From positions 186,001 to 250,000 of the forward strand of contig BQXR01000002.1 in NCBI GenBank assembly GCA_033238645.1: a stretch of DNA of 64,000 bases, in the 5' to 3' direction. Numbering within the stretch: the first letter of the stretch is position 1; every line of letters starts with the position of its first letter. A program made the translations under genes and the position numbers. Positions 7,190-19,360 of the stretch are shown here, piece after piece. This DNA comes from Thiomicrorhabdus sp033238645 (GTDB taxonomy: Bacteria > Pseudomonadota > Gammaproteobacteria > Thiomicrospirales > Thiomicrospiraceae). The notes under the pieces were generated by a model. That model saw only the letters and a list, made by a program, of their open reading frames with translations, was not told the DNA's origin and made no database searches.

Positions 7190-10100
7190 ATGATTAATCA
7201 TATTATTGCCTACTCTATTCGTAACCGTGTGTTGGTGTTACTGCTCAGCCTTGCCATGGGCGGCTGGGGCTGGCTCTCGTTACAAAATACTCCTTTAGAT
7301 GCCATTCCTGATCTATCGGACGTGCAAGTTATTATTAAAACACCTTTTGCTGGGCAAACCCCGCAGGTGATTGAAGATCAGGTGACCTATCCTATCTCTA
7401 ATCTGATGATGTCGGTGCCTAAATCTAAGGCAGTACGCGGTTACTCTTTTTTTGGAGACTCCTATGTTTATGTGTTGTTTGAAGATGGCACGGATCCCTA
7501 TTGGGCAAGATCTCGTGTTTTAGAATATCTAAGCCAAGTGAAAGGCACACTACCTGTGGGCGTACAACCAACCTTGGGGCCTGATGCATCGGGTGTTGGT
7601 TGGGTTTATCAATATGCCTTGGTGGATAAAAGCCATCAATATGATTTAGCCCAACTACGCAGTTTGCAGGACTGGTTTTTAAAGTATGAGCTGCAATCGA
7701 TAGGGGGTGTCTCAGAAGTTGCTGCCATTGGCGGCATGGTGAAACAGTACCAAGTGATTGTTGATCCAAATAAGCTACGCGCTTATCAAATTCCTCTAAA
7801 GAAAGTTCAGCAGGCGATTAAGGGTAGTTCAATAGAGATGGGTGCTTCGGTGATTGAACAGGCTGAGGCAGAGTATATGGTCGCTCTGAAAGGCTATGTC
7901 TCAAATATTGATGATCTTAAGAATGTACCCGTTGGTCTATTTTCAGAGAATAATACACCGATCTTATTAAAAGACATCGCCAAAGTGCAGTTGGGCGCAC
8001 AGGCACGCCGTGGAATAGCTGAGCTAGATGGCCAAGGTGAAGTGGTCGGCGGTATTATTGTTATGCGTTCTGGCGAGAATGCTCTAAAAGTGATTGAAGC
8101 AGTTAAATCCAAACTAGAGCAGCTTAAAGCGGGATTACCAGAAGGTATTGATATTATTGAGGTCTATAACCGTGCCAGTTTGATAAATCGTGCAGTAGAG
8201 ACCTTAACGGATAAGTTGATCGAGGAGATGATTGTTGTCACACTTATCTGCCTGTTATTTTTAATGCATCTACGCTCTGCATTAGTTGCGATTGTCTCGT
8301 TACCTTTAGGTATTTTAGGTGCCTTCATTATTATTGAGCAGATGGGGGTCTCGGCTAATATTATGAGTTTGGGGGGGATTGCCATTGCCATAGGCACCAT
8401 GGTGGATGCAGCCATTGTCATGATAGAAAATGCCCATAAACATCTGGAGCGGCATTTTAAACAAACAGGCAAAGTTGCTACAGGTGAAAAGCACTGGTCA
8501 CTGGTTTTAGACTCGGCAAAAGAGGTGGGCTTGCCGCTGTTTTTGTCTCTGCTGATTATTGCTTTAAGCTTTATGCCAATTTTTGCTTTGCAAGAGCAAG
8601 CAGGCCGCTTGTTTACACCCTTGGCGCTGACTAAAACTTTAGCTATGGCGGTTGCTGCTGGGCTGGCGATTAGTTTAGTGCCTGTGTTAATCGGTTATTT
8701 TGTCCGCGGTAGACTGCCTAATGAAGAAAAAAACCCACTAAACCGTGTATTAGTTGCAGGCTATAGACCTATATTAAGTCGTCTGATCGCTTGGCCTAAA
8801 ACAGTTCTATTAATGGCTTTAGTATTACTTATTACGGTGATTTATCCATGGCAGCAGATAGGCTCTGAGTTTATGCCAGAGTTAGAAGAGGGTGACCTAC
8901 TTTATATGCCAACGACCTTGCCCGGATTATCCATTGGGCAGGCACAAGCACTATTACAACAGACCAATGCGATGATTAAGTCGTTCCCTGAGGTGAAAAC
9001 CGTCTTTGGAAAAGTTGGTCGCGCCAATACCGCCACTGATCCCGCACCTTTGACCATGATTGAAACCACCATACAGCTTCATGATAAATCTCAATGGCGT
9101 GAAGGTATGACTTTGGATAAATTAATTGAAGAGTTAAATCAAACCGTTAAGTTCCCGGGGTTAACCAATGCATGGGTTCAGCCGATTAAAACTCGTATTG
9201 ATATGCTATCAACGGGAATTAAAACGCCCATTGGTATTAAAGTGTCTGGTGATGACTTAGCGGTCATTGAGAAGATTGGTCAAGATCTAGAAGCAGCTTT
9301 AACCCCCCTGCCCGAAACATTATCGGTTTACTCTGACCGTGCAGAAGGCGGGCGTTATATCGATATTCTACCTAATAGAGTCAATATGGCACGCTATGGC
9401 CTAAATATGACCGATTTGGCAGATATCTTATCAACCTCAGTCGGTGGTAAGGTTTTGCAAACAACTTTGGAAGGCCGTGAACGTTACTCAATGAACCTAC
9501 GCTATCCGCAAGCTTGGCGAGACTCTATGCAAAAGCTTAAGCTATTACCGATTGTAACCAGTACAGGGCAGAACATTCAATTAGGTCAAGTGGCGGATGT
9601 CATGATTAAGCTAGGTCCGCCGATGATTAAATCTGAGAATGCCCGCCTGAATGGTTGGACATTTGTCGATCTAAATCAGGGTGTAGATTTAGTCAGCTAT
9701 GTTGAAAAGGCGCAAGGTGTAATAGCCGATAAGGTTACGTTACCCGCAGGTTATAGTGTGCACTGGTCTGGTCAATATGAGTATCTATTGAAAGCACAGG
9801 CAACTTTACAGAAGGTGGTGCCCTTTGCGCTGCTGATTATTTTTGTACTGCTCTATATTATCTTTAAAGATACCGTGGAAGCACTGATGATCTTAGGTGT
9901 TCTACCATTTGCGCTATTGGGTTCAGTTTGGTTTATCTGGTGGTTAGAGTATGACTACTCTATTGCCGTGGCAGTGGGCATGATTGCGCTCGCGGGAGTG
10001 GCGACCGAGTTTGGGGTGGTGATGTTGATGTATCTCAAACAAGCTATTCAAGAAGCGCAGGATCAAAACCGACTTAATAATAAGACTCAGTTAGTAGAAG

Positions 10101-10348
10101 CGATTATGCACGGTGCGGTACAGAGAGTGCGTCCAAAGGCGATGACGGTCAGTGTGATCGTGATTGGTCTGTTACCGATTATGCTTGGTAACACGACAGG
10201 ATCAGAGGTTATGCAACGTATTGCAGCACCAATGATTGGGGGTATGATTTCAGCACCGATTGTCTCAATGGTATTGATTCCCATTCTGACCTTTTTAATT
10301 TATCAAAGAAGACTGTTTAAAAATAAAAATGGTCAAGGAGAAGGTTAA
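7190..10348 (+). CDS. cusA: CusA-like Cu(I)/Ag(I) RND efflux pump
   Basis: Inner-membrane, proton-driven trimeric heavy-metal exporter that moves Cu(I)/Ag(I) from cytoplasm or periplasm into the CusBC channel. At 1052 residues it has the full family length. The methionine triad that binds metal in E. coli CusA falls at identical positions: Met573 (LLYMPTTLPG), Met623 (APLTMIETT) and Met672 (RIDMLSTG). The TM4 segment GTMVDAAIVMIENAHK carries the proton-relay acidic residues and is of the CusA rather than the CzcA type. The sequence is intact with twelve expected membrane helices. The start ATG has a GGGAGAGG site. The next gene starts directly after its stop codon. A seven-G run at 8371-8377 encodes conserved glycines. 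Confidence 0.95.
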   Translation: MINHIIAYSIRNRVLVLLLSLAMGGWGWLSLQNTPLDAIPDLSDVQVIIKTPFAGQTPQVIEDQVTYPISNLMMSVPKSKAVRGYSFFGDSYVYVLFEDGTDPYWARSRVLEYLSQVKGTLPVGVQPTLGPDASGVGWVYQYALVDKSHQYDLAQLRSLQDWFLKYELQSIGGVSEVAAIGGMVKQYQVIVDPNKLRAYQIPLKKVQQAIKGSSIEMGASVIEQAEAEYMVALKGYVSNIDDLKNVPVGLFSENNTPILLKDIAKVQLGAQARRGIAELDGQGEVVGGIIVMRSGENALKVIEAVKSKLEQLKAGLPEGIDIIEVYNRASLINRAVETLTDKLIEEMIVVTLICLLFLMHLRSALVAIVSLPLGILGAFIIIEQMGVSANIMSLGGIAIAIGTMVDAAIVMIENAHKHLERHFKQTGKVATGEKHWSLVLDSAKEVGLPLFLSLLIIALSFMPIFALQEQAGRLFTPLALTKTLAMAVAAGLAISLVPVLIGYFVRGRLPNEEKNPLNRVLVAGYRPILSRLIAWPKTVLLMALVLLITVIYPWQQIGSEFMPELEEGDLLYMPTTLPGLSIGQAQALLQQTNAMIKSFPEVKTVFGKVGRANTATDPAPLTMIETTIQLHDKSQWREGMTLDKLIEELNQTVKFPGLTNAWVQPIKTRIDMLSTGIKTPIGIKVSGDDLAVIEKIGQDLEAALTPLPETLSVYSDRAEGGRYIDILPNRVNMARYGLNMTDLADILSTSVGGKVLQTTLEGRERYSMNLRYPQAWRDSMQKLKLLPIVTSTGQNIQLGQVADVMIKLGPPMIKSENARLNGWTFVDLNQGVDLVSYVEKAQGVIADKVTLPAGYSVHWSGQYEYLLKAQATLQKVVPFALLIIFVLLYIIFKDTVEALMILGVLPFALLGSVWFIWWLEYDYSIAVAVGMIALAGVATEFGVVMLMYLKQAIQEAQDQNRLNNKTQLVEAIMHGAVQRVRPKAMTVSVIVIGLLPIMLGNTTGSEVMQRIAAPMIGGMISAPIVSMVLIPILTFLIYQRRLFKNKNGQGEG

Positions 10349-11614
10349 ATGAAGTCTCTATTTTTAACGATTCTATTAGTCAGCAGTTTTGTACTATCGC
10401 CTTTGGTGTTTGCAGTGTCAAATCAAACGTCTGACTTACAGTTACAGAACCTGTTTAATCTAGCCTTAAAGCACAGCCCGACGATTCACTATGCACAAGC
10501 ACAGCAGAGTGCGGCTTTAAGTGAACAGAAGTATGCCAATAGCCAGCAGTTATTATCTGTGGACTATCAGGCTGATCTAGGCTATGCCGTGATGAAGAAC
10601 AATAGTTTTGCCAGATCGACAAATAAGTTGGAGGCAAGCTATCCACTTTATCAAAAAGATAAAGATGACTTGTTCTCAGTAGCCACTCATCAGTTGAATG
10701 AATCTAAGTATCAAGTAGAGGAGGCAAAACAAGCACTACTGTTACAAGTATCAAAGCAGTATTACCATTATTGGAAGCAGTTAGCAGAACAGGACTTCTT
10801 ACAAAAAGAGCAGGACTCTATCGAAGAGATCATGCTGCAAGTTAAACAACGCTTTCAGGTAGGTTATCGGGATTTAAACGATATCTCTGATATTCAGGCA
10901 AGGCTTGATCGTAATAGAGCACAACTATTAGGAGTAGATCAGGTACTACAGTTGACCAGAGTGAATCTAGAGGCAACGATTAACGCTAAGGTGGAGTGGA
11001 AGAGCTTAAAGGCACCTGTTAACTTGCCTCAAATTAATAATGAACAGGGGGGGGGTGATATAGAAGACAAAGTCAAAGATCATCCATCTTTGAAGAAATT
11101 AGCACAAGCGCAGCAAGCCTCTAATAAAAGAGTGGATTACGCTAGAAATAAAGATGGACTACAGGTACAAGCTTATGGGGCATATATATATAACGAGAGT
11201 GATGGTAATTTCTATGATGATATGCAAGGTGCAAAAGCGGGGCTACGACTTAAGGTACCTCTATATCTGAGTGGTCAAACAAAAGCAGCGATTGCAAAAG
11301 CACAAGCAAACACCTATAAAGTGCAAGCACAGAAAAGAGTGAAACAGCTAATGCTGACTGCCACAATGAAAACCGCACTCATAAACTATCAATCTGGTTT
11401 AAAACAATTAAAAGTCCTGAAGGAAGTCGTATTGTCGAATGAGCAAGCCGTTAAAGCGGCTGAACAAGGTATGACGACGGGTAATCGTACGGCATTGGAT
11501 TTGTTAGATACACAAAGAGACCTACATAGAGCACAAAGAGATATTGATGTACTGAGAAATACTTTATGGCAAAACTGGTATTTGTATCAGTGGAGTCAGG
11601 GTAAGGCAAGCTAA
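10349..11614 (+). CDS. cusC: CusC/TolC-family outer-membrane efflux channel
   Basis: Outer-membrane factor of the tripartite pump; its 421 residues match the TolC/OEP family. It has a signal peptide (about residues 1-22) and long heptad-like helical stretches such as QLAEQDFLQKEQDSIEE, which form the periplasmic tunnel, followed by the second repeat after about residue 240. AAGGAGAAGG at the end of cusA serves as its ribosome site, and the ATG directly follows the cusA stop. Nine Gs at 11047-11055 encode Gly234-Gly236 (NEQGGGD) in the loop between the two repeats, preceded by TGAACA as in the dispersed G-tract motif. No lipobox is visible, unlike E. coli CusC. The symbol is by context. Confidence 0.85.
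   Translation: MKSLFLTILLVSSFVLSPLVFAVSNQTSDLQLQNLFNLALKHSPTIHYAQAQQSAALSEQKYANSQQLLSVDYQADLGYAVMKNNSFARSTNKLEASYPLYQKDKDDLFSVATHQLNESKYQVEEAKQALLLQVSKQYYHYWKQLAEQDFLQKEQDSIEEIMLQVKQRFQVGYRDLNDISDIQARLDRNRAQLLGVDQVLQLTRVNLEATINAKVEWKSLKAPVNLPQINNEQGGGDIEDKVKDHPSLKKLAQAQQASNKRVDYARNKDGLQVQAYGAYIYNESDGNFYDDMQGAKAGLRLKVPLYLSGQTKAAIAKAQANTYKVQAQKRVKQLMLTATMKTALINYQSGLKQLKVLKEVVLSNEQAVKAAEQGMTTGNRTALDLLDTQRDLHRAQRDIDVLRNTLWQNWYLYQWSQGKAS
11047..11055 (+). repeat. In-frame G9 tract in cusC
   Basis: TGAACA followed by nine Gs, reading GAA CAG GGG GGG GGT. It has the same context as the intergenic G-tract motif and the tract in the hipA-like gene. Confidence 0.9.
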
Positions 11615-11660
11615 AAAAAGGGCTTTATAAGTACTTGTCTATAGCTGGTTCGTAGTTAAA

Positions 11661-11681
11661 TGTGGATAAAGCTGTGGATAA
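11661..11681 (-). promoter_or_regulatory. Two DnaA boxes upstream of the rRNA operon
   Basis: TGTGGATAA occurs at 11661-11669 and again at 11673-11681, each the exact complement of the consensus DnaA box TTATCCACA, in the same orientation and 12 bp apart. They lie between cusC and the first rrn promoter in an AT-rich stretch. Confidence 0.55.
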
Positions 11682-11745
11682 GACATGCATAAATTGAGAG
11701 CCTCAAAATAATGCCATAAAAGTGATAAAAAAGACTGATTAGGGG

Positions 11746-11773
11746 TTGCGCTTGTCTATGGATTGTATAGAAT
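11746..11773 (+). promoter_or_regulatory. rRNA promoter P1 candidate
   Basis: TTGCGC at 11746 and TAGAAT at 11768, 16 bases apart, lie about 400 bp before the 16S gene. The spacing is acceptable, and the tandem arrangement with the stronger P2 is typical of rrn operons. The 11615-12173 gap holds only these signals, the DnaA boxes and the leader. Confidence 0.5.
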
Positions 11774-11871
11774 ACGCCCCGTTCCGAAGCAAACACGGTT
11801 TTAAGTGTTCAGCCTCGAGGCTGGAGTAGAAAGAGGTTAAAAAGCGATTTGAAAATAACTTGAGAAAGTTA

Positions 11872-11900
11872 TTGACAAGAAGTTCAGAAATCATCATAAT
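11872..11900 (+). promoter_or_regulatory. rRNA promoter P2
   Basis: A perfect -35 TTGACA at 11872 and CATAAT at 11895 are separated by 17 bases, followed by a GC-containing start region (ACGCAGC). This is the strongest promoter signal in the region. Confidence 0.75.
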
Positions 11901-11954
11901 ACGCAGCTTGCCAAGACGGAAAGCGTTTAAACGCGGTTCGTTTTGAAGAGACCT

Positions 11955-11969
11955 AAGTTCTTTAAAAAT
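11955..11969 (+). promoter_or_regulatory. boxA-like antitermination site, 16S leader
   Basis: AAGTTCTTTAAAAAT resembles the rrn boxA element (core CTTTAAA) and recurs identically at 14174-14188 just before the 23S gene, as in other gammaproteobacterial rrn operons, where it loads NusB-NusE. Confidence 0.65.
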
Positions 11970-12173
11970 CAGGTAATTCAGAGATAATTTATGTGGAAAC
12001 TCCTTAAGTGAGTGACTCATAAAATCTCGAAACGACAAAATTATGTAGATGTGAAAACATCAGGTAGAAGCAATTCTTCCATGCAAAATCTTGTCAATTC
12101 CGAGTGTTAGTCTAGGAATAGACATTAAATAAATTTATCCAGGAATGGAGTTTAAACATATTCAAGCAAGATT

Positions 12174-13716
<1,543 letters not shown>

Positions 13717-13793
13717 TAAGACAAGAAGTCGCGAGCTTGAGTGAGTTTTCACATAAATTGTCTCTGAATTACATGAAAGATAGTGAACGACCT

Positions 13794-13870
<77 letters not shown>

Positions 13871-13898
13871 TTTAAAACTCTGTTTTGAATACCCTATT

Positions 13899-13974
13899 GG
13901 GGCTATAGCTCAGCTGGGAGAGCACCTGCCTTGCACGCAGGGGGTCTGCGGTTCGATCCCGCATAGCTCCACCA
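13899..13974 (+). tRNA. alaT: tRNA-Ala (TGC)
   Basis: A 76-nt cloverleaf with acceptor GGGGCTA/TAGCTCC, anticodon TGC in CTTGCAC, T arm GGTTCGATCC and encoded CCA. It is the second spacer tRNA, 28 bp after tRNA-Ile. Confidence 0.97.
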
Positions 13975-14173
13975 ATTTTGACAATCTTGAATCTTCTTGA
14001 TCAGTCGTGTGTAGTAACACACTTCCTTATCAACACTATCCAACCTTGTGCAAAATCTAGTATTACTCTTAATGATGTTTTAAGAAATTAGATAACGACT
14101 TGCTCGTTATATAGTTGCTTGAGAAATTATTAACAGTTGTATTGATAGTTAACTAAGTTAACTGAATAACTGA

Positions 14174-14188
14174 AAGTTCTTTAAAAAT
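14174..14188 (+). promoter_or_regulatory. boxA-like antitermination site, 23S leader
   Basis: AAGTTCTTTAAAAAT is identical to the 16S-leader copy. The 13975-14484 spacer otherwise holds only processing-stem sequence flanking the 23S gene. Confidence 0.65.
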
Positions 14189-14484
14189 TTGGAATAGATC
14201 TCGGCTTATTAATTTAATTATTAATAAGTTGGAGAGCTCAACACGCCGCCGACTTTGGTGTGTTGGGTGTCACAAGTCATCTTCCAATGGCTTGTGGCCA
14301 AAGCTTCTAGCGGAGTTGCCCTAAAGAGTTTAAACCACTCTTAAGAGTAATGATAATGCTAGAAAGTATAGGTGAATATATATTGAGAACACTCAAGCGT
14401 ATATCATGACAGCGAAAAACTTTTAGTTGCGTACACTCAATAGACTTTGTAATCAAAAGGCACAAGGTTATTTTTGAGTTGTAT

Positions 14485-17357
<2,873 letters not shown>

Positions 17358-17552
17358 TACAACTCAAAAGTAACTTTTGAGTACACAACTAAAAGTTTGT
17401 GATGATATACCTTGAGTGTATCGATATATATCCTATATAAAAAGTAACGAGATCTATTGCAAAGAGGCGTTTATTATTTATAATAAGCGCCGAAAGAACA
17501 AAACATTGAGAGTTGATGATTTATTAATCTGATTCGACTTTTAGTACCAAAT

Positions 17553-17670
17553 TGCTTGGTGACAATAGCGAGATGGAACCACCTGATCCCATTCCGAACT
17601 CAGTAGTGAAACGTCTTAGCGCCGATGGTAGTGTGGGAGGTCCCATGTGAGAGTAGGTCATTGCCAAGCT
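17553..17670 (+). rRNA. rrf: 5S ribosomal RNA
   Basis: About 118 nt starting TGCTTGGTGAC and ending TTGCCAAGC, which form the terminal stem. The central CCGAACTCAGTAGTGAAAC and the GAGAGTAGGTCATTGCC end are typical of 5S. It is the last gene of the rrn operon. Confidence 0.95.
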
Positions 17671-17678
17671 TATATTCT

Positions 17679-17720
17679 AAAAAGCCCGTACATAGCTAAT
17701 GCTTGTGCGGGCTTTTTTTT
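17679..17720 (+). terminator. rRNA operon terminator
   Basis: AAAAAGCCCG and CGGGCTTTTTTTTT form a strong hairpin ending in a run of nine Ts, immediately after the 5S gene. Confidence 0.9.
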
Positions 17721-17838
17721 TGCCTCTAGTTTAACGTACACTACTAGCCATTAATTTTATTTTTTAATTCTAGTTATCAACTGCAAAGACATTACTGTGT
17801 TTTGTATGTTACTAGTTTATATTTAAGGATTCTTTGTA

Positions 17839-18681
17839 ATGTCTCACTCCGCTACACTGGGCGCTGCTTCAGATAGCCTACTAGGTAAATCAACTCCCTA
17901 CTGTTCACAGTACGACTCTTCGTTGTTGTTTCCTATTCTGCGTCAACAGAAAAGAGATGAATTAGGTATTGATGCTTCTGCATTACCTTTTTCTGGTTTG
18001 GATATATGGACTGGATTTGAAATTTCATGGCTGAACACCAAGGGTAAGCCCATTGCCGTGATTGCGGAGTTCGCCTTTCAAGTAGACTCACCTAATCTGG
18101 TGGAGTCTAAGTCATTTAAACTGTATTTGAATTCATTTAATGGTACACGCTTTGACTCTCAGGAAGAAGTTGAAGCACTCATGGTTAAGGATCTAACAGA
18201 AGTTTCTGGTGCTGATGTCGATGTACAAATACGTTCTTTAGATGAGCAAGAAACACTTCTTGGTAGTTTAGCGGGAACTAATCTTGATGATCTTGATATC
18301 GAAGTGACTAATTATTCGGTCAATAACTCACTGCTTACTGTGGACAAGTCTGCTGAGTATGTCACTGAAACTGTTAATAGTCATCTCTTGAAATCTAACT
18401 GCCTAGTAACGGGGCAGCCTGATTGGGGGTCTGTTGTTATCTCTTATGATGGATTAGAGATTAATAAGGAAGGTTTACTAAAGTACTTGATCTCTTTTAG
18501 GGAGCACAATGAATTCCATGAACAGTGTGTTGAACGCATATTCACTGATATTATGTCGCAGTGTAAGCCCGATAATTTGACCGTTTACGCGCGTTATGTC
18601 CGTAGAGGTGGATTGGATATAAATCCATACCGTTCTAATTTTGAAGATGAGTTTGATATCTCACGTACATTGAGACAGTAG
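17839..18681 (+). CDS. queF: NADPH-dependent 7-cyano-7-deazaguanine reductase
   Basis: Reduces preQ0 to preQ1 in the queuosine tRNA-modification pathway, in the cytosol. The 280-residue size is the two-domain (long) QueF of proteobacteria. The catalytic Cys188 in SNCLVTGQPDWGS, with the proton donor Asp195 seven residues on, corresponds to Cys190/Asp197 of E. coli. The QueF motif region EFHEQCVERIF follows. TTAAGGATTC gives a ribosome site about 10 bases before the ATG. It is the first gene after the rrn terminator, followed 24 bp later by the globin gene in the same direction. Other queuosine genes are not in the window. Confidence 0.95.
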   Translation: MSHSATLGAASDSLLGKSTPYCSQYDSSLLFPILRQQKRDELGIDASALPFSGLDIWTGFEISWLNTKGKPIAVIAEFAFQVDSPNLVESKSFKLYLNSFNGTRFDSQEEVEALMVKDLTEVSGADVDVQIRSLDEQETLLGSLAGTNLDDLDIEVTNYSVNNSLLTVDKSAEYVTETVNSHLLKSNCLVTGQPDWGSVVISYDGLEINKEGLLKYLISFREHNEFHEQCVERIFTDIMSQCKPDNLTVYARYVRRGGLDINPYRSNFEDEFDISRTLRQ

Positions 18682-18705
18682 AAATAATAATGGAGTATAC
18701 AAAAG

Positions 18706-19137
18706 ATGACTGATTCTATAGATATCCAGCCTTATGGGTTTGGGGATGGGACTTACCAGGCGGTTGGTGGGCATGATGGTTTGATTCGTTTGGTTGACCA
18801 TTTTTATGATGCCATGGAACAGCTGCCTCAAGCGGAGAAGATTCGAGGTATGCATAATCCAGACTTAACAGTTTCCCGTGATAAGTTAGTTTACTTTCTA
18901 TCTGGTTGGATGGGGGGGCCGCAGATATACTCTGATAAATATGGTGGTATTAATATTCCAATGGCTCATGCGCATATCTTAATTGATGAGCATGACAGAG
19001 ATGCTTGGTTAAAGTGTATGCAGGTTGCGCTAGAGCAGCTTGAGTATCCTGAAAGCTTACAAGTTTATCTTTTGGAGCAGTTGTATCGTCCTGCAGAAAG
19101 AATTCGACAAGTTAGTCAGATGACTCACAACGGCTAG
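18706..19137 (+). CDS. Group II truncated hemoglobin
   Basis: A 143-residue globin of the trHbII (YjbI/GlbO) class: heme proteins with 2-on-2 helices used in oxygen or nitric-oxide chemistry. Typical features are GGHDGLIRLVDHFYDAM near the start, the WMGGPQIY segment after helix E/F, the proximal-histidine helix around MAHAH, and DRDAWLKCM, which carries the group-II Trp of helix G. Length is slightly above the family's usual 120-135. It lies 24 bp after queF, probably in the same transcript. A seven-G run (18914-18920) encodes the conserved Gly-Gly. The exact physiological ligand cannot be told from sequence. Confidence 0.9.
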   Translation: MTDSIDIQPYGFGDGTYQAVGGHDGLIRLVDHFYDAMEQLPQAEKIRGMHNPDLTVSRDKLVYFLSGWMGGPQIYSDKYGGINIPMAHAHILIDEHDRDAWLKCMQVALEQLEYPESLQVYLLEQLYRPAERIRQVSQMTHNG

Positions 19138-19156
19138 ATGACATATTCATATAATA

Positions 19157-19216
19157 CCCCCCCCTGCTCAATTTCTGCTGTTGATTTTGTATGACTGATA
19201 TGTGGGCTCAGGGGGG
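19157..19216. repeat. Inverted pair of C8 and G6 tracts
   Basis: CCCCCCCCTGCTCA (19157) and GGGCTCAGGGGGG (19204-19216) are inverted copies of the G-tract motif about 40 bp apart. They start 20 bases after the globin stop and lie upstream of mnmG. Confidence 0.7.
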
Positions 19217-19360
19217 CATTTCTAATGTCATGTCAATTCATCTTTGTTCATGAGTGATGCCACTACACTAATCGGTACTTATGGTAAAATATCGCCCAAT
19301 TTAATAATAGCTTGTACTGTAAGGTACTTTGCAAAATGGCGTTTAACTTAAAGGTTATCA

